From assembly GCF_051020955.1 (NCBI RefSeq), contig NW_027476491.1, positions 147,764 through 211,763 of the forward strand: a stretch of DNA of 64,000 nt, written 5' to 3'. Of this stretch, positions 25,136 through 38,865 are shown one piece after another. Every line of letters starts with the position of its first letter. Within the stretch, counting starts at the first letter, position 1. The DNA comes from Megalopta genalis (lineage: Eukaryota; Arthropoda; Insecta; Hymenoptera; Halictidae). The position numbers were made by a program, and so were the translations under genes. The notes under the pieces are model-generated. The model saw nothing but the letters and a program-made list of their open reading frames with translations. It ran no database searches and had not been told where the DNA came from.

Positions 25136-27447
25136 TTTCGCATGCAGTTGAAGCGAAATCATGTATATCACAAGTATTTGAAGCTATATCATACGTTCCG
25201 CATGCATTCCAAGATAACCCTTCTAATTCGCATTGATTTGAAGATAAATCATGTGTTTCGCTTGGATTTGAAGCTAAGTCGTTTGTTTCGCATGCTGTTG
25301 AAGCTAAACCAAGTGTATCAAAAGTATTTGAAGCTAAACCATTTGCTTCGAATGGATTCGAAGATCAGCCTTCTACTTCGCATTGATTTGATGCTAAATC
25401 ATGTGTTTCGAATGGATTTGAAGCTAACTCGTTTGTTTCGCATGCTGTTGAAGCTAAATCATGTATATCACAAGTATTTGAAGCTAAACCATTTGTATCG
25501 CATTGATTGAAGCTAAATCATGTGTTTCGCATGGATTTGAAGCTAACTCGTTTGTTTCGCATGCTGTTGAATCTAAATCATGTATATCACAAGTATTTGA
25601 AGCTAAACCATTTGTATCGCATGGGATCGTAGTTAAGCCTCCTACTTCGCATTGATTTGAAGCTAAATCATGTGTTTCGCATGGATTTGAAGCTAACTCG
25701 TTTGTTTCGCATGCTGTTGAAGCTAAATCATATATATCACAAGTATTTGAAGCTAAACCATTTGTTTCGCATTTATTCGAAGCTAAGCCATCTACTTCGC
25801 ATTGATTTGAGGCTAAATCATGTGTTTCGCTCGGTTTTGAAGCTAACTCGTTTGTTTCGCATGCTGTTGAAGCTAAATCATGTATATCACAAGTATTTGA
25901 AGCTATATCATACGTTTCGCATGGATTCCAAGATAACCCTTCTAATTCGCATAGATTTGAAGATAAATCATGTGTTTCGCTTGGATTTGAATGTAACTCA
26001 TTTGTTTCGCATGCTGTAGAAGCTAAATCATGTATATCACAAGTATTTGAAGCTAAACCATTTGCTTCGCATGGATTCGAAGATCAGCCTTCTACTTCGC
26101 ATTGATTTTTGAAGCTAAATCATGTGTTTCGCATGGATTTGAAGCTAACTCGTTTGTTTCGCATGCTGTTGAAGCTAAATCATATATATCACAAGTATTT
26201 GAAGCTAAACCATTTGTTTCGAATTTATTCGAAGCTAAGCCATCTACTTCGCATTGATTTGAGGCTAAATCATGTGTTTCGCTCGGTTTTGAAGCTAACT
26301 CGTTTGTTTCGCATGCTGTTGAAGCTAAATCATGTATATCACAAGTATTTGAAGCTATATCATACGTTTCGCATGGATTCCAAGATAACCCTTCTAATTC
26401 GCATTGATTTGAAGATAAATCATGTGTTTCGCTTGGATTTGAAGCTAAGTCGTTTGTTTCGCATGCTGTTGAAGCTAAATCAAGTGTATCAAAAGTATTT
26501 GAAGCTAAACCATTTGCTTCGCATGGATTCGAAGATCAGCCTTCTACTTCGCATTGATTTGAGGCTAAATCATGTGTTCCGCATGGATTTTAAGCTAACT
26601 CGTTTGTATCGCATGCTGTTGAAGCTAAATCATATATATCATAAGTATTTGAAGCTAAACCATTTGTTTCGCATTTATTACAAGCTAAGCCTTGTACTTC
26701 GCATTGATTTGAGGCTAAATCATGTGTTTCGCTTGGTTTTGAAGCTAACTCGTTTTTTTCGCATGCAGTTGTAACTAAATCATGTATATCACAAGTATTT
26801 GAAGCTAAACCATTTGCTTCGCATGGATTCGAAGATCAGCCTTCTACTTCGCATTGATTTTAATCTAAATCATGTGTTTCGCATGGATTTGAAGCTAACT
26901 CGTTTGTTTCGCATGCAGTTGAAGCTGAATCATGTATATCACAAGTATTTGAAGCTAAACCATTTGTTACGCATGGTTTCGAAGATCAGCCTTCTACTTC
27001 GCATTGATTTGAAGCTAAATCATGTGTTTCGCATGGATTTGAAGCTAACTCGTTTGTTTCGCATGCTGTTGAAGCTAAATCATATATATCACAAGTATTT
27101 GAAGCTAAACCATTTGTTTCGCATTTATTCGAAAGCTAAGCCTTCTACTTCGCATTGATTTGAGGCTAAATCATGTGTTTCGCTTGGTTTTGAAGCTAAC
27201 TCGTATTTTTCGCATGCTGTTGAAGCTAAATCATGTATATCACAAGTATTTGAAGCTATATCATACGTTTCGCATGGATTCCAAGACGACCCTTCTAATT
27301 CGCATTGATTTGAAGCTAAATCACGTGTTTCGCAAGGATTTGAAGCTAACTTGTTTGTTTCGCATGCTGTTGAAGCTAACTCAAGTGTATCAAAAGTATT
27401 TGAAGCTAAACCATTTGCTTCGCATGGATTCGAAGATCAGCCTTCTA

Positions 27448-27597
27448 CTTCGCATTGATTTGAAGCTAAATCATGTGTTTCGCATGGATTTGAAGCTAAC
27501 TCGTTTGTTTCGCATGCTGTTGAAGCTAAATCATGTATATCACAAGTATTTGAAGCTAAACCATTTGTTACGCATGGATTCGAAGATCAGCCTTCTA
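27448..27597. repeat. Type example of one complete 150-bp HOR (A-B-C-D-E)
   Basis: This unit is very close to consensus and serves as a reference. A is 27448-27477, B 27478-27507, C 27508-27537, D 27538-27567 and E 27568-27597; the next A follows directly. AGCT occurs in A, B, C and D but is replaced by AGAT in E. GCATGC occurs once, in C, and TTCGAA once, in E. The E monomer is the common variant with ATCAGCC instead of ATAAGCC, and TTACGC instead of TTTCGC at its start. Confidence 0.95.
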
Positions 27598-30500
27598 CTT
27601 CGCATTGATTTGATGCTAAATCATGTGTTTCGCATGGATTTGAAGCTAACGCGTTTGTTTCGCATGCTGTTGAAGCTAAATCATATACATCACAAGTATT
27701 TGAAGCTAAACCATTTGTTACGCATGGATTCGAAGATCAGCCTTCTACTTCGCATTGATTTGAAGCTAAATCATGTGTTTCGCATGGATTTGAAGATAAC
27801 TCGTTTGTTTCGCATGCTGTTGAAACTAAATCATATATATCACAAGTATTTGAAGCTAAACCATTTGTTTCGCATTTATTCGAAAGCTAAGCCTTCTACT
27901 TCGCATTGATTTGAGGCTAAATCATGTGTTTCGCTTGGTTTTGAAGCTAACTCGTTTGTTTCGCATGCTGTTGAAGCTAAATCATATATATCACAAGTAT
28001 TTGAAGCTAAACTATTTGTATCGGATGGGATCGAAGATAAGCCTCCTACTTCGCATTGATTTGAAGCTAAATCATGTGTTTCGCATGGATTTGAAGCTAA
28101 CTCGTTTGTATCGCACGCTGTTGAAGCTAAATCATATATATCACAAGTATTTGAAGCTAAACCATTTGTTTCGCATTTATTAGAAGCTAAGCCTTCTACT
28201 TCGCATTGATTTGAGGCTAAATCATGTGTTTCGCTTGGTTTTGAAGCTAACTCGTTTTTTTCGCATGCAGTTGTAGCTAAATCATGTATATCACAAGTAT
28301 TTGAAGCTAAACCGTTTGCTTCGCATGGATTCGAAGATCAGCCTTCTACTTCGCATTCATTTGAAGCTAAATCATGTGTTTCGCAAGGATTTGAAGCTAA
28401 CTCGTTTGTTTCGCATGCTGTTGAAGCTAACTCAAGTGTATCAAAAGTATTTGAAGCTAAACCATTTGCTTCGCATGGATTCGAAGATCAGCCTTCTACT
28501 TCGCATTGATTTGAAGCTAAATCATGTGTTTCGCATGGATTTGAAGCTAACTCGTTTGTTTCGCATGCTGTTGAAGCTAAATCATGTATATCACAAGTAT
28601 TTGAAGCTAAACCATTTGTTACGCATGGATTCGAAGATCAGCCTTCTACTTCGCATTGATTTGATGCTAAATCATGTGTTTCGCATGGATTTGAAGCTAA
28701 CGCGTTTGTTTCGCATGCTGTTGAAGCTAAATCATATACATCACAAGTATTTGAAGCTAAACCATTTGTTACGCATGGATTCGAAGATCAGCCTTCTACT
28801 TCGCATTGATTTGAAGCTAAATCATGTGTTTCGCATGGATTTGAAGATAACTCGTTTGTTTCGCATGCTGTTGAAACTAAATCATATATATCACAAGTAT
28901 TTGAAGCTAAACCATTTGTTTCGCATTTATTCGAAAGCTAAGCCTTCTACTTCGCATTGATTTGAGGCTAAATCATGTGTTTCGCTTGGTTTTGAAGCTA
29001 ACTCGTATTTTTCGCATGCTGTTGAAGATAAATCATGTATATCACAAGTATTTGAAGCTATATAATACGTTTCGCATGGATTCCAAGATAACCCTTCTAA
29101 TTCGCATTGATTTGAAACTAAATCATGTGTTTCGCATGGATTTGAAGCTAACTCGTTTGTTTCGCATGCTGTTGAAGCTAAATCATATATATCACACGTA
29201 TTTGAAGCTAAACTATTTGTATCGGATGGGATCGAAGATAAGCCTCCTACTTCGCATTGATTTGAAGCTAAATCATGTGTTTCGCATGGATTTGAAGCTA
29301 ACTCGTTTGTATCGCACGCTGTTGAAGCTAAATCATATATATCACAAGTATTTGAAGCTAAACCATTTGTTTCGCATTTATTAGAAGCTAAGCCTTCTAC
29401 TTCGCATTGATTTGAGGCTAAATCATGTGTTTCGCTTGGTTTTGAAGCTAACTCGTATTTTTCGCATGCAGTTGTAGCTAAATCATGTATATCACAAGTA
29501 TTTGAAGCTATATCATACGTTTCGCATGGATTCCAAGACGACCCTTCTAATTCGCATTGATTTGAAGCTAAATCATGTGTTTCGCATGGATTTGAAGCTA
29601 ACTCGTTTGTTTCGCATGGTGTTGAAGCTAAATCATGTATATCACAAGTATTTGAAGCTAAACCATTTGTTACGCATGTATTCGAAGATCAGCCTTCTAC
29701 TTAGCATTGATTTGATGCTAAATCATGTGTTTCGCATGGATTTGAAGCTAACGCGTTTGTTTCGCATGCTTTTGAAGCTAAATCATGTATATCACAAGCA
29801 TTTGAAGCTAAACCATTTGCTTCGCATGGATTCGAAGATCAGCCTTCTACTTCGCATTGATTTGATGCTAAATCATGTGTTTCGCATGGATTTGAAGCTA
29901 ACTCGTTTGTTTCGCATGCTGTTGAAGCTAAATCATGTATATCACAAGTATTTGAAGCTAAACCATTTGCTTCGCATGGATTCGAAGATCAGCCTTCTAC
30001 TTCGCATTGATTTTAATCTAAATCATGTGTTTCGCATGGATTTGAAGCTAACTCGTTTGTTTCGCATGCAGTTGAAGCTGAATCATGTATATCACAAGTA
30101 TTTGAAGCTAAACCATTTGTTACGCATGGATTCGAGGATCAGCCTTCTACTTCGCATTGATTTGAAGCTAAATCATGTGTTTCGCATGGATTTGAAGATA
30201 ACTCGTTTGTTTCGCATGCTGTTGAAGCTAAATCATATATATCACAAGTATTTGAAGCTAAACCATTTGTTTCGCATTTATTCGAAAGCTAAGCCTTCTA
30301 CTTCGCATTGATTTGAGGCTAAATCATGTGTTTCGCTTGGTTTTGAAGCTAACTCGTATTTTTCGCATGCTGTTGAAGCTAAATCATGTATATCACAAGT
30401 ATTTGAAGCTATATCATACGTTTCGCATGGATTCCAAGACGACCCTTCTAATTCGCATTGATTTGAAGCTAAATCATGTGTTTCGCATGGATTTGAAGCT

Positions 30501-32202
30501 AACTCGTTTGTTTCGCATGCTGTTGAAGCTAAATCATGTATATCACAAGTATTTGAAGCTAAACCATTTGTTACGCATGGATTCGAAGATCAGCCTTCTA
30601 CTTCGCATTGATTTGATGCTAAATCATGTGTTTCGCATGGATTTGAAGCTAACGCGTTTGTTTCGCATGCTGTTGAAGCTAAATCATATACATCACAAGT
30701 ATTTGAAGCTAAACCATTTGTTACGCATTGATTCGAAGATCAGCCTTCTACTTCGCATTGATTTGAAGCTAAATCATGTGTTTCGCATGGATTTGAAGAT
30801 AACTCGTATGTTTCGCATGCTGTTGAAGCTAAATCATATATATCACAAGTATTTGAAGCTAAACCATTTGTTTCGCATTTATTCGAAAGCTAAGCCTTCT
30901 ACTTCGCATTGATTTGAGGCTAAATCATGTGTTTCGCTTGGTTTTGAAGCTAACTCGTATTTTTCGCATGCTGTTGAAGATAAATCATGTATATCACAAG
31001 TATTTGAAGCTATATAATACGTTTCGAATGGATTCCAAGATAACCCTTCTAATTCGCATTGATTTGAATCTAAATCATGTGTTTCGCATGGATTTGAAGC
31101 TAACTCGTTTGTTTCGCATGCTGTTGAAGCTAAATCATATATATCACAAGTATTTGAAGCTATACCATTTGTTTCGCATTTATTCGAAGCTAAGCCATCT
31201 ACTTCGCATTGATTTGAGGCTAAATCATGTGTTTCGCTCGGTTTTGTAGCTAACTCGTTTGTTTCGCATGCTGTTGAAGCTAAATCATGTATATCACAAG
31301 TATTTGAAGCTATATCATACGTTTCGCATGGATTCCACGATAACCCTTCTAATTCGCATAGATTTGAAGATAAATCATGTGTTTCGCTTGGATTTGAATA
31401 TAACTCATTTGTTTCGCATGCTGTAGAAGCTAAATCATGTATATCACAAGTATTTGAAGCTAAACCATTTGCTTCGCATGGATTCGAAGATAACCCATCC
31501 AATTCGCATTGATTTGAAGCTAGATCATGTGTTTCGCTTGGATTTGAAGCTATCTCGTTTTTTTCGCATGCAGTTGTAGCTAAATCATGTATATCACAAG
31601 TATTTGAAGCTAAACCATTTGTTTCGCATGGATTCGAAGATAAGCCTTCTACTTCGCATTGATTTTAATCTAAATCATGTGTTTCGCATGGATTTAAAGC
31701 TAACTCGTTTGTTTCGCATGCAGTTGAAGCTGAATCATGTATATCACAAGTATTTGAAGCTAAACTATTCGTTTCGCATGGATTCGAAGATAAGTCTTCC
31801 ACTTCGCATTGATTTGATGCTAAATCATGTGTTTCGCAAGGATTTGAAGCTAACTCGTTTGTTTCGCATGCTGTTGAAGCTAAATCATATATATCACAAG
31901 TATTTGAAGCTAACTATTTGTATCGGATGGGATCGAAGATAAGCCTCCTACTTCGCATTGATTTGAAGCTAAATCATGTGTTTCGCATGGATTTGAAGCT
32001 AACTCGTTTGTTTCGCATGCTGTTGAAGCTAAATCATGTATATCACAAGTATTTGAAGCTATATCATACGTTTCGCATGGATTCCAAGATAACCCTTCTA
32101 ATTCGCATAGATTTGAAGATAAATCATGTGTTTCGCTTGGATTTGAATGTAACTCATTTGTTTCGCATGCTGTAGAAGCTAAATCATGTATATCACAAGT
32201 AT

Positions 32203-33612
32203 TTGAAGCTAAACCATTTGCTTCGCATGGATTGGAAGATCAGCCTTCTACTTCGCATTGATTTGAAGCTAAATCATGTGTTTCGCATGGATTTGAAGCT
32301 AACTCGTTTGTTTCGCATGCTGTTGAAGCTAAATCATGTATATCACAAGTATTTGAAGCTATATCATACGTTTCGCATGGATTCCAAGATAACCCTTCTA
32401 ATTCGCATTGATTTGAAGATAAATCATGTGTTTCGCTTGGATTTGAAGCTAAGTCGTTTGTTTCGCATGCTGTTGAAGCTAAATCAAGTGTGTCAAAAGT
32501 ATTTGAAGCTAAACCATTTGCTTCGCATGGATTCGAAGATCAGCCTTCTACTTCGCATTGATTTGAGGCTAAATCATGTGTTCCGCATGGATTTAAGCTA
32601 ACTCGTTTGTATCGCATGCTGTTGAAGCTAAATCATATATATCACAAGTATTTGAAGCTAAACCATTTGTTTCGCATTTATTACAAGCTAAGCCTTCTAC
32701 TTCGCATTGATTTGAGGCTAAATCATGTGTTTCGCTTGGTTTTGAAGCTAACTCGTTTTTTTCGCATGCAGTTGTAACTAAATCATGTATATCACAAGTA
32801 TTTGAAGCTAAACCATTTGCTTCGCATGGATTCGAAGATCAGCCTTCTACTTCGCATTGATTTTAATCTAAATCATGTGTTTCGCATGGATTTGAAGCTA
32901 ACTCGTTTGTTTCGCATGCAGTTGAAGCTGAATCATGTATATCACAAGTATTTGAAGCTAAACCATTTGTTACGCATGGTTTCGAAGATCAGCCTTCTAC
33001 TTCGCATTGATTTGAAGCTAAATCATGTGTTTCGCATGGATTTGAAGCTAACTCGTTTGTTTCGCATGCTGTTGAAGCTAAATCATATATATCACAAGTA
33101 TTTGAAGCTAAACCATTTGTTTCGCATTTATTCGAAAGCTAAGCCTTCTACTTCGCATTGATTTGAGGCTAAATCATGTGATTCGCTTGGTTTTGAAGCT
33201 AACTCGTATTTTTCGCATGCTGTTGAAGCTAAATCATGTATATCACAAGTATTTGAAGCTATATCATACGTTTCGCATGGATTCCAAGACGACCCTTCTA
33301 ATTCGCATTGATTTGAAGCTAAATCATGTGTTTCGCAAGGATTTGAAGCTAACTCGTTTGTTTCGCATGCTGTTGAAGCTAACTCAAGTGTATCAAAAGT
33401 ATTTGAAGCTAAACCATTTGCTTCGCATGGATTCGAAGATCAGCCTTCTACTTCGCATTGATTTGAAGCTAAATCATGTGTTTCGCATGGATTTGAAGCT
33501 AACTCGTTTGTTTCGCATGCTGTTGAAGCTAAATCATATATATCACAAGTATTTGAAGCTAAACCATTTGTTTCGCATTTATTCGAAAGCTAAGCCTTCT
33601 ACTTCGCATTGA
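32203..33612. repeat. ~1.4-kb block, copy 1 of 3
   Basis: Marked by GGATTGGAAGATC near 32,229 and by GTGTGTCAAAAG near 32,490. The same markers and following HORs occur near 34,931/35,192 and 37,484/37,745, at offsets of about 2,702 and 2,553 bp. Copy 1 has a private deletion in GGATTTAAGC near 32,590. Confidence 0.82.
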
Positions 33613-34904
33613 TTTGAGGCTAAATCATGTGTTTCGCTTGGTTTTGAAGCTAACTCGTATTTTTCGCATGCTGTTGAAGCTAAATCATGTATATCACAAG
33701 TATTTGAAGCTATATCATACGTTTCGCATGGATTCCAAGACGACCCTTCTAATTCGCATTGATTTGAAGCTAAATCATGTGTTTCGCAAGGATTTGAAGC
33801 TAACTCGTTTGTTTCGCATGCTGTTGAAGCTAACTCAAGTGTATCAAAAGTATTTGAAGCTAAACCATTTGCTTCGCATGGATTCGAAGATCAGCCTTCT
33901 ACTTCGCATTGATTTGAAGCTAAATCATGTGTTTCGCATGGATTTGAAGCTAACTCGTTTGTTTCGCATGCTGTTAAAGCTAAATCATGTATATCACAAG
34001 TATTTGAAGCTAAACCATTTGTTACGCATGGATTCGAAGATCAGCCTTCTACTTCGCATTGATTTGATGCTAAATCATGTGTTTCGCATGGATTTGAAGA
34101 TAACTCGTTTGTTTCGCATGCTGTTGAAACTAAATCATATATATCACAAGTATTTGAAGCTAAACCATTTGTTACGCATGGATTCGAAGATCAGCCTTCT
34201 ACTTCGCATTGATTTGAAGCTAAATCATGTGTTTCGCATGGATTTGAAGATAACTCGTTTGTTTCGCATGCTGTTGAAACTAAATCATATATATCACAAG
34301 TATTTGAAGCTAAACCATTTGTTTCGCATTTATTCGAAAGCTAAGCCTTCTACTTCGCATTGATTTGAGGCTAAATCATGTGTTTCGCTTGGTTTTGAAG
34401 CTAACTCGTATTTTTCGCATGCTGTTGAAGATAAATCATGTATATCACAAGTATTTGAAGCTATATAATACGTTTCGCATGGATTCCAAGATAACCCTTC
34501 TAATTCGCATTGATTTGAAACTAAATCATGTGTTTCGCATGGATTTGAAGCTAACTCGTTTGTTTCGCATGCTGTTGAAGCTAAATCATATATATCACAA
34601 GTATTTGAAGCTAAACTATTTGTATCGGATGGGATCGAAGATAAGCCTCCTACTTCGCATTGATTTGAAGCTCAATCATGTGTTTCGCATGGATTTGAAG
34701 CTAAATCGTTTGTTTCGCATGCTGTTGAAGCTAAATCATGTATATCACAAGTATTTGAAGCTATATCATACGTTTCGCATGGATTCCAAGATAACCCTTC
34801 TAATTCGCATAGATTTGAAGATAAATCATGTGTTTCGCTTGGATTTGAATGTAACTCATTTGTTTCGCATGCTGTAGAAGCTAAATCATGTATATCACAA
34901 GTAT

Positions 34905-36315
34905 TTGAAGCTAAACCATTTGCTTCGCATGGATTGGAAGATCAGCCTTCTACTTCGCATTGATTTGAAGCTAAATCATGTGTTTCGCATGGATTTGAAG
35001 CTAACTCGTTTGTTTCGCATGCTGTTGAAGCTAAATCATGTATATCACAAGTATTTGAAGCTATATCATACGTTTCGCATGGATTCCAAGATAACCCTTC
35101 TAATTCGCATTGATTTGAAGATAAATCATGTGTTTCGCTTGGATTTGAAGCTAAGTCGTTTGTTTCGCATGCTGTTGAAGCTAAATCAAGTGTGTCAAAA
35201 GTATTTGAAGCTAAACCATTTGCTTCGCATGGATTCGAAGATCAGCCTTCTACTTCGCATTGATTTGAGGCTAAATCATGTGTTCCGCATGGATTTTAAG
35301 CTAACTCGTTTGTATCGCATGCTGTTGAAGCTAAATCATATATATCACAAGTATTTGAAGCTAAACCATTTGTTTCGCATTTATTACAAGCTAAGCCTTC
35401 TACTTCGCATTGATTTGAGGCTAAATCATGTGTTTCGCTTGGTTTTGAAGCTAACTCGTTTTTTTCGCATGCAGTTGTAACTAAATCATGTATATCACAA
35501 GTATTTGAAGCTAAACCATTTGCTTCGCATGGATTCGAAGATCAGCCTTCTACTTCGCATTGATTTTAATCTAAATCATGTGTTTCGCATGGATTTGAAG
35601 CTAACTCGTTTGTTTCGCATGCAGTTGAAGCTGAATCATGTATATCACAAGTATTTGAAGCTAAACCATTTGTTACGCATGGTTTCGAAGATCAGCCTTC
35701 TACTTCGCATTGATTTGAAGCTAAATCATGTGTTTCGCATGGATTTGAAGCTAACTCGTTTGTTTCGCATGCTGTTGAAGCTAAATCATATATATCACAA
35801 GTATTTGAAGCTAAACCATTTGTTTCGCATTTATTCGAAAGCTAAGCCTTCTACTTCGCATTGATTTGAGGCTAAATCATGTGATTCGCTTGGTTTTGAA
35901 GCTAACTCGTATTTTTCGCATGCTGTTGAAGCTAAATCATGTATATCACAAGTATTTGAAGCTATATCATACGTTTCGCATGGATTCCAAGACGACCCTT
36001 CTAACTCGCATTGATTTGAAGCTAAATCATGTGTTTCGCAAGGATTTGAAGCTAACTCGTTTGTTTCGCATGCTGTTGAAGCTAACTCAAGTGTATCAAA
36101 AGTATTTGAAGCTAAACCATTTGCTTCGCATGGATTCGAAGATCAGCCTTCTACTTCGCATTGATTTGAAGCTAAATCATGTGTTTCGCATGGATTTGAA
36201 GCTAACTCGTTTGTTTCGCATGCTGTTGAAGCTAAATCATATATATCACAAGTATTTGAAGCTAAACCATTTGTTTCGCATTTATTCGAAAGCTAAGCCT
36301 TCTACTTCGCATTGA
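34905..36315. repeat. ~1.4-kb block, copy 2 of 3
   Basis: Same linked markers as 32,203-33,612. This copy and the third share TTCTAACTCGCATTG (near 35,999 and 38,550), where copy 1 has TTCTAATTCGC. Copies 2 and 3 are therefore the more recent pair. Confidence 0.8.
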
Positions 36316-37455
36316 TTTGAGGCTAAATCATGTGTTTCGCTTGGTTTGAAGCTAACTCGTATTTTTCGCATGCTGTTGAAGCTAAATCATGTATATCACA
36401 AGTATTTGAAGCTAAACCATTTGTTACGCATGGTTTCGAAGATCAGCCTTCTAACTCGCATTGATTTGAAGCTAAATCATGTGTTTCGCATGGATTTGAA
36501 GCTAACTCGTTTGTTTCGCATGCTGTTGAAGCTAAATCATGTATATCACAAGTATTTGAAGCTAAACCATTTGCTTCGCATGGATTCGAAGATCAGCCTT
36601 CTACTTCGCATTGATTTTAATCTAAATCATGTGTTTCGCATGGATTTGAAGCTAACTCGTTTGTTTCGCATGCAGTTGAAGCTGAATCATGTATATCACA
36701 AGTATTTGAAGCTAAACCATTTGTTACGCATGGATTCGAGGATCAGCCTTCTACTTCGCATTGATTTGAAGCTAAATCATGTGTTTCGCATGGATTTGAA
36801 GATAACTCGTTTGTTTCGCATGCTGTTGAAGCTAAATCATATATATCACAAGTATTTGAAGCTAAACCATTTGTTTCGCATTTATTCGAAAGCTAAGCCT
36901 TCTACTTCGCATTGATTTGAGGCTAAATCATGTGTTTCGCTTGGTTTTGAAGCTAACTCGTATTTTTCGCATGCTGTTTAAGCTAAATCATGTATATCAC
37001 AAGTATTTGAAGCTATATCATACGTTTCGCATGGATTCCAAGACGACCCTTCTAATTCGCATTGATTTGAAGCTAAATCATGCGTTTCGCAAGGATTTGA
37101 AGCTAACTCGTTTGTTTTCGCATGTTGTTGAAGCTAACTCAAGTGTATCAAAAGTATTTGAAGCTAAACCATATGCTTCGCATGGATACGAAGATCAGCC
37201 TTCTACTTCGCATTGATTTGAAGCTAAATCATGTGTTTCGCATGGATTTGAAGCTAACGCGTTTGTTTCGCATGCTGTTGAAGCTAAATCATATACATCA
37301 CAAGTATTTGAAGCTAAACCATTTGTTACGCATGGATTCGAAGATCAGCCTTCTACTTCGAATTGATTTGAAGCTAAATCATGTGTTTCGCATGGATTTG
37401 AAGATAACTCGTTTGTTTCGCATGCTGTTGAAGCTAAATCATGTATATCACAAGT

Positions 37456-38865
37456 ATTTGAAGCTAAACCATTTGCTTCGCATGGATTGGAAGATCAGCC
37501 TTCTACTTCGCATTGATTTGAAGCTAAATCATGTGTTTCGCATGGATTTGAAGCTAACTCGTTTGTTTCGCATGCTGTTGAAGCTAAATCATGTATATCA
37601 CAAGTATTTGAAGCTATATCATACGTTTCGCATGGATTCCAAGATAACCCTTCTAATTCGCATTGATTTGAAGATAAATCATGTGTTTCGCTTGGATTTG
37701 AAGCTAAGTCGTTTGTTTCGCATGCTGTTGAAGCTAAATCAAGTGTGTCAAAAGTATTTGAAGCTAAACCATTTGCTTCGCATGGATTCGAAGATCAGCC
37801 TTCTACTTCGCATTGATTGAGGCTAAATCATGTGTTCCGCATGGATTTTAAGCTAACTCGTTTGTATCGCATGCTGTTGAAGCTAAATCATATATATCAC
37901 AAGTATTTGAAGCTAAACCATTTGTTTCGCATTTATTACAAGCTAAGCCTTCTACTTCGCATTGATTTGAGGCTAAATCATGTGTTTCGCTTGGTTTTGA
38001 AGCTAACTCGTTTTTTTCGCATGCAGTTGTAACTAAATCATGTATATCACAAGTATTTGAAGCTAAACCATTTGCTTCGCATGGATTCGAAGATCAGCCT
38101 TCTACTTCGCATTGATTTTAATCTAAATCATGTGTTTCGCATGGATTTGAAGCTAACTCGTTTGTTTCGCATGCAGTTGAAGCTGAATCATGTATATCAC
38201 AAGTATTTGAAGCTAAACCATTTGTTACGCATGGTTTCGAAGATCAGCCTTCTACTTCGCATTGATTTGAAGCTAAATCATGTGTTTCGCATGGATTTGA
38301 AGCTAACTCGTTTGTTCGCATGCTGTTGAAGCTAAATCATATATATCACAAGTATTTGAAGCTAAACCATTTGTTTCGCATTTATTCGAAAGCTAAGCCT
38401 TCTACTTCGCATTGATTTGAGGCTAAATCATGTGATTCGCTTGGTTTTGAAGCTAACTCGTATTTTTCGCATGCTGTTGAAGCTAAATCATGTATATCAC
38501 AAGTATTTGAAGCTATATCATACGTTTCGCATGGATTCCAAGACGACCCTTCTAACTCGCATTGATTTGAAGCTAAATCATGTGTTTCGCAAGGATTTGA
38601 AGCTAACTCGTTTGTTTCGCATGCTGTTGAAGCTAACTCAAGTGTATCAAAAGTATTTGAAGCTAAACCATTTGCTTCGCATGGATTCGAAGATCAGCCT
38701 TCTACTTCGCATTGATTTGAAGCTAAATCATGTGTTTCGCATGGATTTGAAGCTAACTCGTTTGTTTCGCATGCTGTTGAAGCTAAATCATATATATCAC
38801 AAGTATTGAAGCTAAACCATTTGTTTCGCATTTATTCGAAAGCTAAGCCTTCTACTTCGCATTGA
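37456..38865. repeat. ~1.4-kb block, copy 3 of 3
   Basis: Same markers as the two copies to the left, with three private one-base deletions: CATTGATTGAGG near 37,817, GTTTGTTCGC near 38,316 and GTATTGAAGC near 38,806. The left edge is approximate. Confidence 0.78.

Noticed and set aside
27448..27597. CENP-B box
   Set aside because: Monomers contain TTCG followed some bases later by A, but the required CGGG part of the box is absent from all five types.
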